Source: Caenorhabditis remanei (taxonomy: Eukaryota > Nematoda > Chromadorea > Rhabditida > Rhabditidae). Taken from it: a DNA stretch of 64,000 nucleotides. The notes below the pieces were generated by a model. The model saw only the letters and a program-made list of their open reading frames with translations, searched no databases and had not been told where the DNA came from. The translations under genes and the position numbers were made by a program. Below are positions 1 through 12,560 of this stretch, one piece after another; position 1 is the stretch's first letter; each line of letters begins with the position of its first letter. The stretch spans positions 8,308,001-8,372,000 of the forward strand of contig NC_071332.1 of the NCBI RefSeq assembly GCF_010183535.1, read 5' to 3'.

Positions 1-613
1 AAACTCAATTCTGATTCATCTTCCCCAGAATTCTCAACTCATTTCAATTGTCTCATGAATCTCAATAAACCGGTTATTTACGGGTAACCCCCAATGCCAA
101 CTGCACATAACACTTGAGTCGATTCGATTTTGGGTATGTCATTGGCATTGGGTTTTAATTAAAAGTCTCGTCTTCCTATAGGAGCAAATTAGGGAACGAC
201 AGAATAAGTTGAGTGCTTAGAAGGCAAATTATTAAGTTTTCGAGTGTTGACCCACTGGATAAGACAGTTGGTTACATCATTGTCACCTACTGGGAGTTAC
301 ACAAATACTGAGAGGAAGAGTTAACCCATCTGGTGTCCGTAGGTGACTAGGGGGCCACGCAGAAGGTCATGATTTACAATCCGTAAGATATACAATCAGT
401 CACACACCGTCAGCAGGTCATTAGGTATAAGAAAACCGGAGGAGGAGGGAGGGTGTAAAGTTGAGTTATTAGGGAATGAAGTGGTTATTGGTGGGAAGAA
501 AATTGAATTTGCGCACGGCAAAACGAAGAAGCAAAAAGCACAATAGAAGGACACAATAAGAAGTTTTGAAAGCGAAATAAGAATGCTCTTTTCAATTTTC
601 AATTTCTTTGCAG

Positions 614-1396
614 AAGGCGTCGACAGAATTCAGATGCATCAAAGAAGATGTCAAGTGATTCGATTCTGGCGGCTGGGGAACATTTGTGGACCTACAACTC
701 CATGAAGCAACCTGTCAGCGGGGGACCACCAGCTGTTTTGATGTATTCGAATCAATCGAATGCTGGAAGTCGACTATTCCATCACACACCGACTACAATG
801 AGATCATATGTTGTTGGAAGTGGAACTCCGATTATGGGATCACAACATATTCCAATTCGACATTCGGAGTCAACGACGTTGCGATTGAATCCAGGAGATG
901 GATGTTCTGCATATCATACCGTCTCTGTTAGCAGGCAGAATGGATGCCCACCGTCAGAAGTCTACGAGGAGATTGCTCCCATTGGTGAGTTCTTTATTGA
1001 AATCTCTTGTCGGCATTGAAACAGCTTGGAAACTAAAAACTTGTTTCGTAACCATTCTCTGTTTCAGGCACGTTGGGACACGTTGGATACATGACAACTC
1101 GACCAAATATGGGCAATATGACTCCAATGAACAACATGAATAATCGGATGTCACTTCGGAAACCGCCACCGACATGCCGTCCACCTCAACCACCTCAAAG
1201 TCCAGTTCCAAGTGATGGAAGCTATGAAATCACTCGAATAACTGGAACGTCTTCTGATTCTCCACGAGAACGTCAATGGACTGAAGATGGAAGGGAGAGC
1301 GGATACGGTACTGCTCCAAGCTTACAATGGAAAAGTCCTTCTGGAAGTGGTCGACTGGAAGCGGAAGCTGCCGCTCGGGCAATGACTTATGTGTAG
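614..1396 (+). CDS. 3' end of an unidentified gene, possibly the cytoplasmic tail of a membrane receptor (partial)
   Basis: Two coding exons are visible, 614..984 and 1068..1396, joined by an 83-nt GT-AG intron that splits a Gly codon (G|GC). The first exon follows a clear acceptor (TTTGCAG) and is open from its first base, so the methionine at 648 is probably internal and the gene starts left of the window. The predicted tail is about 233 residues. It opens with a basic patch (RRRQ), as often found just inside a membrane segment. It is rich in Ser, Pro, Asn and Met and carries proline-rich stretches (KPPPTCRPPQPP) that could bind SH3 or WW domains. There is no recognisable fold. TAG stop at 1394-1396 and poly(A) signal AATAAA at 1572-1577. 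The receptor-tail idea is inference from composition only; I do not recognise the family. Confidence 0.7.
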
Positions 1397-1577
1397 ATTT
1401 TTCAGTTGTTTCTTCTAATTAGTTATTTTTTTAATGCCAAACTTTTTACTGTGTTCATACTGGTGATCTATTTAATACTACTTCGATTGTTACGGGTTTT
1501 CTCACAATTTCCGATGGACCAAAGATCCTTGTCTTTCTTGTTCTAGTCTTGTTGAACTTTATGTAAATATGAATAAA

Positions 1578-2142
1578 TTGATTTTAAACTAAAAAAAAGT
1601 GTTTGGGATTAACGAAGATAGTTTTGAGATTATGAGTAACGAGAAGACATTTTCGTATAGTTATCAAGTCTGCTAGATTTTCAGATTAGATGCAAAAATT
1701 GTTGCATTGTTTCTTAACTGTGGCACAATAAGTCTTAAAATCTGAAAATTTTTTTCGAGATGTAAATTGTCGATAATGACTAGGGAATACTGAAGTTTCT
1801 TGATTTTTCTCCGATCTGAAACTGTAGTTAAGATTTTAACTTGAACAAACATGTGGAGACGGTTTATTTCAGAAGCACACCAACGAGCGGAATTGAAACT
1901 AACATAGGAGGAGCGAGAGACAAAAAGAGAATTATGAAGGGAAAGAACAATAAGAAAAGAAGAAGAAGAAGGAGATCAAAAAATGGAACAAAAAGAGAAG
2001 AAGAAGGTCGCACTCGTATTCGTCGGCGGCTCGGATGGTACAGATTTTCAGAAGATTTTAAGAGATCTTTCACGGATGTGTTTCGTTTTTTTTAGTTGTG
2101 AAATTAAGAAGGTAGAGACGATCTTATTTATATGTAGATGGT
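1578..2142. other. intergenic, no gene seen
   Basis: About 560 bases between the poly(A) signal of the first gene and the stop codon of the neuropeptide gene on the other strand. The part near 1900-2000 is a purine-rich run (GAAGAAG type) on the plus strand, which creates meaningless open frames on both strands. The minus-strand gene's 3' UTR must lie at the right end. I see no RNA gene or conserved element. Confidence 0.5.
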
Positions 2143-3845
2143 TTAGAAGAATCCGGTTTCCTGGAGTTTCTGAACGAAGAAACGGAAATCAGCAGCCTCG
2201 TTCGAAGTCAATTCATCAGTTGATCCATTCAAAATTCCCTCCATAACTTCCAACATATGTTGTGTCTCTCCATCATCCAATTTCATTTCAGATGCAAACA
2301 GGTCAGCCGTCGGTGTTTCTGCAACAAGACGATGATGTCATTGTGTATTATAGACGAACTCTGTCTCTTATCCAAAGTTTCTTCTTTCTTTTCACAGCAA
2401 TTTGCATCTCAACTCTTCTCTTTTTTATCCTTTTTAGGAGAAAACACAACTCAAAGTGTGAAATATTCATGAGCGTGTTGTGATCGGAATATTGAAATTC
2501 CGAGAACTTACGAGAAAGGGCAACTGCCACTTTGTCAACTCCTCCCATTCCAGACAGTTCCGCTTTTGCTTTTGGGCCGAATACCTGAAAATTAAATATG
2601 GTTAAATGTTAAAAAATATGGTTAATATGGTTAAACGTTAATATGGTTAATATGGTTAAAAAATATGGTTAATATGGTTAAACGGTTCAAAATTTTTATG
2701 TTTTTTTGTTGGATGGGGGTTCGAAAAGAAGATATTTGATGTATCGAGGTCAGTTTTTCATTTCCGGTTTTAGTTTACTGTAAAATACTCTTCCTTCTTC
2801 TTAAATTTAATGAGTATCTTGGGATTTCACCTTGTGAAAATTCAAAAAGAGAGCCTTCTGACAGACCATTTTCCTTCAATCACTCATCCAACAAACGGAT
2901 CTCTTTAGCCTCTTTTCTCATTCCTCTTAACATGTCAATCTTCCAACTGTTTCCCCTTTAAAAAACCGGTCGTCTCCACTACTCGAACACTTAAGAAAAA
3001 CGAACTGTCCATCTCTCCTTAGGTACTCACCTTGACGAGAAAATCTTTTCCGTGTGCGGACATGAGAGCCTTCAAAAACGCCTGTGTCTCCTCGACGGGC
3101 GGTCGTGTGGCTAAAAAGAGGATTGGTTACGGTCAGTGTCAGGTAACATGGAATTGTGTCACCTGCTGTGCACATGCTCTTATTCTCATCATACTCGTCT
3201 GAACAGTCTGGTGATCCGTCGCACAGGTACTTGATGGGCACGCATTCACCGGATGGACACGCGAATGGATGCCATGTGGGGCAGGGGGCTGCAAACAAGG
3301 AAGTTGAAGGGAAAATTAGAATGATGTTCAGAATATGGTAGTAAGGAACAGACACACAATACTCAGTTTTGCAGGAACAATTGTGTTTTGAGTTCCGTAA
3401 AAACCTAGAACCGTCTGAAATAGCAGACAAGGCAAGACCTTTTATTGCTTCCTAGTTGCAAAGCTTAGGCATTCTGAATCAATCTCATTATGACTTCAGA
3501 CCATTTTAATTTCAGATAACCCCGTCGGATTTATCTACTTTCCGTTTCATTTAACTATAGTATACTCTGATTGAATCAAAACTGATACTTGCATCAATTT
3601 TGTATTTCAAATACTATACTTTGTATTCTTCTAACCCGTAACGTCAATCTATATGTACCCTCATATTGTAGTTGGATCAATGATCTACCCATGACCTACT
3701 CTCCCTTTCAGACTATACACATTCAGAATCAGAAAGAGAGTAACTCACTGGCTGCATCGGCTCCCCGTTTTCCATTGATTATATCCCGGATACTAAAAGA
3801 GTAAGCGGTTTGGATGGCGCACATTAACACTATTTGTCTCAACAT
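2143..3845 (-). CDS. neuropeptide precursor with LDL-receptor class A domain (prohormone-4 / NPP-4 / IDLSRF-like family)
   Basis: Five exons read on the minus strand (3749..3845, 3163..3288, 3031..3110, 2512..2584, 2143..2318) give a 183-aa secreted protein with every junction in phase. Residues 1-16 are a hydrophobic signal peptide. Residues 17-25 read FSIRDIING followed by the dibasic site KR, so a C-terminally amidated FSIRDIIN peptide is expected. Next comes one LDLa module (about 35-72) with CPTWHPFACPSGECVP and the calcium-site signature CDGSPDCSDEYDE. It continues into RPPVEETQAFLKALMSAHG and FGPKAKAELSGMGGVDKVA and ends near FFVQKLQETGFF. This domain order and wording match the invertebrate prohormone-4/NPP-4 family, in which a short peptide precedes an LDLa domain. 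The start is the ATG at 3845, just after a candidate acceptor (TTGCAG), so trans-splicing is possible. Peptide release is inferred from the KR site. Confidence 0.88.
2595..2685. repeat. short AT-rich tandem repeat (AATATGGTTA unit) in a neuropeptide-gene intron
   Basis: The motif AATATGGTTA and close variants (with AAC, AAA or CG linkers) recur about eight times in roughly 90 bases, inside the intron between coding exons 3 and 4 of the neuropeptide gene. The copies are imperfect and of mixed spacing. It looks like a local minisatellite from slippage. No coding role. Confidence 0.8.
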
Positions 3846-6800
3846 TTCTCGTGATTACCTGCAATTCCATTTGGGATTTATTCGGATAAAAAACCGGAGA
3901 AGAAGAAGAAAGGATCGAAAGAAATTAGCAAAACACTGAGAAGAAGACGACGTGTAATATTGGAAAAGAAGTAGGAGGAGGACTCAAAAGTTGATAAATG
4001 GCGGACATGCACACCAATTCTTGGTGAAAAATTGAGTGACGAATTCAGCAGAAAAGTGGGATGACGGAGTAAGATATGTAAGCAAATGGGGAAGTTATGG
4101 AGGTATGCTGGAATATCTGAGAAGAAGAGGATGGAGTATATTCACGAGGGAATTCCCCCACTTTTGAATTCATTTTGATAACAAGGTGGGCGGAAATGGG
4201 GAGACTGTCCAGAGGGAAATTTCAGACATGGCAATGAATCAGATGTGTTTCTATGAATAGGAACTCCTCAGAGGTTTCGCAACTATGACGTTTCGTAACT
4301 ATAATGTTTCGCAACTTTGAAACATTTCAAAGTGTCTTCAATCGGAGCGTCGCGGTTGCATCTTATCACTGAACCAAACTCATAAACTATTAGGACTTAA
4401 ACAATCAGCTTCTCGTAAATGGATATTGGCTGGATAAGAGTCTAAAATAATCAACATTTTTAAATTCAGTCAACCTTAGTTCTAGATGTACAGCTTTCCT
4501 GGAAAAAATAAAGAGATAAATCTATGACGTAAATCGTAGTAAGTGATCTGCATGAAAAAAAGAAAGTTAGGAATAAGAAGAAGAAGTTGAGATAGGTGAA
4601 GGAAAGGGTGTAGGTGGTGACTAATTTGCGATGCAAATTGGAGCATCTCTAACATTCAAACGGCACTCCCTTCTCCGCCGCTTTCAGACACCTGACTTAG
4701 TTTCTAAACACTTTGTGGAAAAATATACGGAAAGGAAAATGATGAACTTCCGGATAAACGGAATCCGAAAATGAATGATTCCGTTGTTGACCAAAACAAT
4801 CGGTGAGTTGTGAAAGTGCCCATTGATGTGGAAATTGAGAACGGAATCCGATTATATTTTCGTGGCACCTGGGTAATATTTAGTGGAAAGAGTTGAATGT
4901 GGGTTGAAAGTGGGAATTAAGAAATGAAATCATGAATGAGTTGGAGAGAAGGAGGTAGGTGGAGACTACAAGTCAATAGAATTTAGGAAAAATGTATTTT
5001 GATTCTTTCATGTTACCTGATACAAAAGGGAACGGAAACTCCACTGTTATCTCTATTATATTCCAGATTTCTGTTCTCTGTTCTTGAATTCGTAAAGAAA
5101 ACGAAAAACACATACAATGCAGATCGAAAACCTTGTGAAAACTGAAGCACCTGCTATCTGATTGTGACAATAACATCTTCTTTTCCTTCCTTTTCTCTCC
5201 AAATTCGTCACAAGTTGAGAGTCATTCACAATTCGGAAAAATGAATTAGACGAGAACAAAAAAGAGGGAAAATGGAGTCATGAGTGGAAATAGGTAATAA
5301 AAGTGGTGAAATTTAATTATTATTATTCAAGTCTGGCTGGCGGAAAGAGTCACCAAAAGAAAGAGAGAGATGAGGAGATGAAAGTTAGTTTGATTTGTTT
5401 TTTTCAAGGAAAGACAAGTTTGATGAATTGGGAAAGTTCAAAGTTTGGAAGCTGGTTTCGAAAGTTTTTTGAAAATAAAGACTAAAAAATCAGAAATAAT
5501 TTATACCATAGAATCTACAAAAGTTCCTAATTTGCTAAACGAAAGACGCTCCTGATTATATCTGGAAAAATAGAAGACCGCGGCCTCGTGGCTCTTTTTT
5601 TTCATTTTTATAGAATCTGAAATTCTGTAGGATGCTCTTATACGAGAAACATCTGGATGTTTAGCCATGTTCATTTCAGATGACTCAGAATTTTGAAGTT
5701 TTGTGCAACAACTGAAAGATGGTAATTGACTTAAATGCAATCACTTCCCACAGATCAACTTCTTCACATCATTTTGTTCGTCTTGACTTATCTGGGTCAA
5801 ATCAGAATGTATGCTAGAAGTCAAGGATGTCAAATAAATACTTCCAATTCGAATTTCCGTTTCCTTGGGACAGCTGATAACTTTTTTGATATGAATCATA
5901 GAGGGGGAGGAAAAAAATAAAAAACAAGACAAGAAACAAAAAATAAACTTTCGACGGCACAAAATGATCTGATCAAATAAAAAGAAGAGAGAAAAAATTA
6001 GATGAAATGAATGAAAGAAAGTGCGAAAAAGAGCATATATCTCTCTCTTCTCGTATCCTTTCTCTTCTGTATTATGATATATGGCATCATCAGAATCATC
6101 ATCAAAAACGACGACTTCTTCATCTTCTTTCTTCTTCTCACATCTACACGTCCATCGGATATTAATATGAACATGTGCATATCTTTGCTCCGATGAGAGC
6201 TAGATATAAGAGAAAGAGGAGAAACCTTCATCTCTAATCAAATGAGTCCCATCGATTTGGTGTATATATCCAGGCTAGCAAGAGCTATTTGACGCGGAGG
6301 AAAGAAAATGAAAGAGCAAAAATAAGGGGAGGAAAGGTGAAAGGTTTGGTGGCCAGAGGTGGCGGTGGAGCCAAGATTTTATGGTCTTGACTGGCTCGTA
6401 AATTTAAGGAACCGATTCTCAATATGCAGACCCATTTCGTTAATATACAGAGTTTAGAGAACGAGAAGAAGTGAAAGTGTCCCCCGTTTCCAGTTCATGA
6501 TCTTTGGGTCGTGAAGGTGATAATCGTGTTATGTGATGATGTCTGGTATACATATATGTATGTATACCTAGAAGTTGGATGGAAAGAATATGGAATATAA
6601 ATGAATGAGGATGCTTGAAGAAAAAGAAAACAAATGGGCGACACGGAGAGACATGATAATAAAAACAAAAAGAAGAAGAAGTAAGGGAAGAAGTTGTTCA
6701 ACAATTCTCGAATTCTCAGTGGAAATGGAAAGGAACGTACTTGGTGGGAGGAGTGGAATAAGAGAAGAAGCAGAAGCGACAATTGTTTTTCATTTCTGTT

Positions 6801-9800
6801 TTCTTTTTTATTTCAATTATTCGAATAAGTTCTAAGAGCACTATCGTGAACTTCAAAGATCGAGAGAAAAGGGATAATTGTAATTATATGAAATTGGATT
6901 ATGAGGAAAAGAGAGGGTGGTAAGTTGATGATTTATGGCTCCTTAGCTGAGAGAAAGTAATTCTGAAACATAGATCAGAATTATTTTTGAACAAATTTAG
7001 AGCTACTAATGATAGAATGCTTCAAAATACAAGAAACTTTTAATAGAATCTGAGCATGAGACCCAACTTAAATGCAAAACTATAAGAAATTACTTGCTAT
7101 GTTTGAGGAGAAAATGTTCTTTGAGCAGAACCTATTTCTACCTTTATTCTCTCTTCTTAAAAATGCAATGGAATCACCAAAAATCAGATATCGTCAGAAT
7201 TCGAGGAGGGGAATCCCAACAAGGATCTTTTCAATAATTCATATTTAGAAGTTCGAAAACTAAATGTCACATCAGATTCCAAAAGCAGAGCCAATAGGAA
7301 GCGCATGAGGGGAGGAAAAAACAAAAAAAGAGAAAATAGCGAGTCAAAAATTTTATGAGACACTCATTTCCGAATGTTCAAAAAAAGTAAATCTGCGTCT
7401 CTCAGTCTCTGATAATCGGATATTAATATTTTTGGTTGGAAATATTAGAGAGACTTTCAGATTGAAAGTATGATTATGTTTCCTGTGAAGATCCCATAGG
7501 TTCTGAGAATTGCAGAAGGCATTCGGACAGTTCAATTCACTATAGTGTAGTTGGGAATGGAGCATCATGTTCCTGTCAAATTAGGATGACTTTTTTTCTG
7601 GACACCCGCTTCGTCACCTCAAAATTTGAATGTAATGAGACAGGCACTGTTCACAAAAAGAAAAGTGACGTGAAGAGGTGAAAAAAGCGATATATATTGG
7701 TTGGTCCCTCTCTTCTGAGACCCTTCTTGGGACGCAGACACGTGGAGCCCCCGCCGAATGTTAACTTCTTGTCGTCAATCACCCCTTTCTACGACTCCTA
7801 AAATCGAAGTCTCACTTTCCACACGACGTTTCGAAAACGAAACGAAATGCTCTGGGGCCGAGTGGCGAATTTATTCATTGCAAAATGAAACACACTCCGC
7901 CCCTTTCGCTTTTTCTTCACTCATCGTGCTTCTTTTTTGTGGTCACCAAGATCTCCAGATGAGGTGTCGTTGTTTCTAAAGCACAGAATATTGAAGAAGA
8001 AGAAAAGAAAGAAGGAAGGAGAAAGAGACCAATTCTATTTGGCTATAAATCTGGAATGAGCAGCTTTTCACCACCTACTCAGAGGACAATAAATATATTG
8101 CGAAGGAACTAAAAGAGGTCAACAAAAGGTTGAAGTGAGAGAAGGATGACGTGGCATGAAGAGGTGCTTTTCCAAGTATGAAAAAAAGGTATGAGTACAG
8201 GGATAATACTGTAAAGTTAATCAGCTTTTCCAATGGTTACCTTCATAGAAGTGTTGTAACATTCAATGTGTCTTCATCAGATGGATGGACTTGGATGGTG
8301 AGATTGTCTTAAAGTTTCTTGAATCGAGCAACTTATCGATGCCAGATTTACATGAAAAATGGTATTAAGAATAGGTATGATGCCAACTCGTGTAATCCGA
8401 CGTTAAGTAGAGCATTGATCAAGAAACTCATGTTATCAAAAAGCCTAAATGACCAAAAGTCTGAAAATAGGAAATGGTCAAAAGTTGAGCTAAGGAGGCA
8501 TACATTACTGAAGATGAAAAAGAAGATGTGGGAAGAGATAGAAGGAGAGAACCTCTTCAGAACGCCTACTCAAATAACTTATATTCGGAAAGATAGAAGA
8601 TTGACCTACGGCCATTTTCAATGGGCTTAACGTCATAAATGTCCTTTAGGTAAAAGAAGTTTAAGAGAGGAACAATGAAGAGATTAGAGAAGAACAATAA
8701 GGTACAGTAATCCTGTTAAAGAGAACCTGCAGGTTCGCAGAATGGGATAACGTCATGATTTGCTTGAAAACTTATCGTTCTGTAGATTAAGCATCTAATT
8801 CGTTGATCAAATTTTGATCAGACTAAGGAGAAGACAAACTGGGAATGTTCTCTCTAACTTCACAAATAAACAATACTATAAATCAACTTGTCTTCTTCCA
8901 CAACTTCAATAAATTACTCTCATATTCCATCACATCCCACTAAAACTTTCTGAGAAATAAGTTGACCTTCCAAAGACAACATTCATGAATATTTCATATC
9001 TTCAAGATATGAACTCATCCTTCTCATTCCTATCTAGTTCCGTTAAAACTTTAAAAAAGTTGGTTCTTTGGAATATTTTCATGAAGTTCAAAGTAGGGTT
9101 CGAAAAATTGAAAAAAGGAAGTAGATTTGAACTCTATGAAATCCATTGAATCTTCAGAATGGTAAGAGGAAATTAACTAGATTCAGAAGTTCTAAAGATC
9201 TGAAAAAGCTCGGTTCTATTCTAAAACTGTTTGTTTCCTCTCCACAACAAAAGTACCAAACATTGTCGTCAATACATGGATCGAAAAACCAACGATGGCA
9301 TGTGTCGGACCGTAGAATGGCTGATGAAATGGCCATCTCGAAAATAACTTCTCGATGGATTCTAAGGAAACATTATATCAGTCTGGAAGAGTTGATTATC
9401 AACAGACCTCATATGCTCGTTTATTTATTCTCGGAATTAATTGATTCCTTATTAGTTTTTCTCTCAATTCTTGTGTCTTGTAGATATTATTCATCTGAGA
9501 AGACAAAATTGATTTAATCATTGTTAGAATCAGGAATTGTGGGAAGGAAGAAGTAATTATGTGTTCGTCTATGTCTGAAAAAGCTGGAAGAATTTGAATA
9601 ATAACAATAATGACTTTAAAGGAAGAAAGCTCTGTTGTCACTTTAGTGAAAAAAAAGAAAAAAAGAGAAATCAAGACATTAGGAGATCAAAAATCAAAGT
9701 TGGTTACGGTTAGAGAAAAGTGCCAAAAATAAAGAAAAGAAGGCTCTTCCGTTTGTTCTTCTCTCAAACACACATCCACTACTAATCGCTATTGTGGTAA

Positions 9801-12373
9801 AAAAGAGAAAAGAGGCGGAGAGAGCTTTCGTTTCCTCTGACTCCGCCCATTTTCTTCAATGACATCACTAACATTTGTGGGCTTTTAGGCTTTTAGCACC
9901 TAGTCTTGAGTTGTAATTTCTTAACGATTAAAATTTCAATTTGGATCTGAAAGAAACGAGAAAAAGTGATTAAACTTTGAAAAGAATGGGAGAAATGATA
10001 CTTTGTGGGGGCACATAGGACACATAAAAGTTGGATGGAAGTAGAGTGAGATGAGAGGTCAAGATCTAGAAGAGATGATGTAGAAGCCATTTTTAGAAGA
10101 AGAGAAAGATGAAAACACAATGCGACGCAGGGTTTCGCGTGTACAAAAAACAATATATTCAGATTTTTTGGTAGTTGGAAGACACTTCACTAATCCGTTT
10201 CCTGTGAACGTCTTCAGGTTGATAGGAACTTCAGACGACAGCTTTCTAATCTGAAAATCTGAAAAAAACTAGATTTGGGAAACTATTTATGAATAGTTTA
10301 TACTCTTTTACATCAACGATTGCATGTGGTTGACAAGCTTCTTATCAGATCACAAAATGATTTCGCATGCAATCAAAAAAATGTTCCACCGACGCAAAAA
10401 GGGGGAGGAGAATGCGACAGATCAGTTACAAGACTTCGATAGGAGAAAGATGTAGAATATCAGAAATGTACAATCAATGCTTTACAGTAGAAATCGGAGA
10501 CGGAACAATTTCGGCTCCTGTTAAAAATTCCCAGTGTCGGATTAAATTGCAGACTCTCTTCCAGCTAAAACCATAGTACAGTGGAAGTAGTACGAACTAT
10601 TTAAGTTCAGAATTATGGGAATAGTAAGCAGCCATCACTTCCTCATAGACTATTTGTTTTCGAACACATCCCTACAAATCTATTTGTACACTTTTATTTT
10701 TTCCACTGCAAAATCAAAATGACTTCCAGAGGTGTAGTATACGAGTATACAGAGTACAAATTGCTGGTTTCGGATGAAAAATGGAGTCGTAAACGTCGTG
10801 AAGGGAAGGAAATAGTAGTGTGCAACCCCTGAATATACTTCTCAACCTCTGATTGGTTGCCTCGAAAGACGAGATGGAATCAAGGAAAATATATGTATAC
10901 TGTAGGATTTTAGAATCTGAAAGTTTGAAACTTGAAGATATTAAATGAAAAGGTTAATTCGAATCAGGGTTTTCTGTGATTATTTTCAGTATGAGGATTA
11001 CTGTAGTTGCCAATTTGCTTGCGACGACCAATCAGGAAACAGAACCTTCTGAATTTTCATAACCTCTGAGATTAAAGTGTTTGAACAATAAAACTCAGAA
11101 GTCTCGATTATAACCTTTTGATCTGAAGTTTGATCTACCATGATGTTTGAGCCTTCTTCTGTTGATTTCACTTTTATTTTTCCCTTTTTTTCAGCTCCAA
11201 CTAACTGTGATACCCCATTTCTCCTTCACGTCATCCCAACCCTTCAATTATTTTTGAAGAGTTCAAGGCCTCTCGAAACGATTAAAAAGTTTGCAAAGAG
11301 CTTAAAAGTACTTAACTTCTCCTCCCCCACCTCCCTCTATGCATGATCTTTTCATTTTATTAGTGAACCGAAAGAATGAAAAAATAATTATTGTTTTTTT
11401 TCTCTTGTTTTTTTGATGATCAATAAAATGAATAGGTCCTCGTCATTTTTTGGTTGATGAGGTGCTGGGTGAGTCGACTCAAGAAAAGAAGAAGAAGTCG
11501 TCGCTCGAACGATTCAGAACAATGCGTAGCGTGGGGTGGCCATTGTCGAGCCGGGAGCAGAAAAAGTGAATTGACGACAAATTGCAAAAAGGAAAACGAC
11601 AGGAAGAGGAGGATGGAAAAGTTGCTTCCAGGATTAGCATCAGGAAATCGGTTGTAAAAGAAAAAGAATGTGGAGAAAAGTTGACGAATTCGTTCCGTTA
11701 CCAACCAAAATAGGTTCAAGGAAGTGTTTGAGAAGAAATGTTTGTGTATAAAAATTGTGTTACCGTATTCCTCTTAAAGAATTAATTAGTAGTAGTTCTG
11801 ACCAATGTGAATGATTTGAAATGCTCAGAAAAAGAATGCGATAGTATGTGGGTTCTGGAAAAGAAATCCTACTTTCCATAGAGTCTCATCTTTAATTTTC
11901 TGTCGAATCTCCACGTTTTTCCGAAAATTCTAATAGTACAACACGCCGAAGAAATCTATCATTAGCAGGAAGACCTCATCCGGAAATATCTAGAAAAGAC
12001 ACGGCGATGTATACGTGACTATTTCAACTTCCTATTACTATGGGATAATTAATTTATTATTATAAGGAATACTCATAATCATGAGAAATTATGTGACGTC
12101 CTCAGAAAGAAAAAAGAAGTTGAGTTCATGTAAACTTCATTAAAACATACCGTACTCGTGCTGATTCTGCCAATTTTCTTTGTTCCTGTTATCAATTTTT
12201 CCTTTTTTGCATGAGATTACTCCCACCGGAATAGTGTTTTTCGTTCCCAAAAAGACAGTTAGTTTCTCGCAGAAACTACGAATTCCACTGAAATTCTCCG
12301 CATTGTAATTGGAGTCATAGATGAATTCCGGTTCAGGTGCTCTCCTAAATCAGTTTCGATTCGACGATCAAAT
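3846..12373. other. 8.5 kb region without a recognisable gene
   Basis: This stretch lies between the 5' end of the neuropeptide gene (minus) and the cpr-1 promoter (plus). It contains many purine-rich runs on the plus strand (around 3890-3980, 4560-4620, 6600-6780, 7990-8030) and scattered short open frames with no family signature, no consistent splice partners and poor codon use. The longest (8319..8630 and 9146..9517) read like random frames. A 19-base perfect palindrome lies near 9000 (TCATATCTTCAAGATATGA). The likeliest content is distal regulatory DNA for the neuropeptide gene. Non-coding RNAs or 5' UTR exons cannot be excluded. Confidence 0.45.
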
Positions 12374-12511
12374 ACTGATAAGGGAAAAGAAGAAATGGGA
12401 AGGGAAGCACGTGAGCACTGAGCACTGGCACGAAGCTTCTCGACGTCAAGAAAACTAGAGAAGAGCCGTGGAATCGGAAGATTGATAAGAGGGCGAAGAA
12501 GTGGTATAAAA
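12374..12511 (+). promoter_or_regulatory. cpr-1 promoter with intestinal GATA sites and TATA box
   Basis: ACTGATAAGG at 12374-12383 is a textbook extended WGATAR site as bound by the intestinal GATA factor ELT-2. A second site, TTGATAAGA, lies at 12482-12490. TATAAAA at 12505-12511 stands about 50 bases before the cpr-1 ATG. In C. elegans, cpr-1 is known to be gut-specific and to depend on such GATA sites; here the sites are seen directly and the control is inferred. Confidence 0.8.
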
Positions 12512-12560
12512 GGCGGCAGTGCGGGAAAGACGACAGCAATTCGCTCAACTTCTTGGAACA

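Noticed and set aside
648..1019. Reading the ATG at 648 as the start of a gene
   Set aside because: The frame is open upstream to a good splice acceptor at 611-613, so the methionine is most likely internal to a longer protein that begins outside the window.
8319..8630. 103-codon plus-strand open frame
   Set aside because: No family signature, no splice or poly(A) context and biased low-complexity composition.
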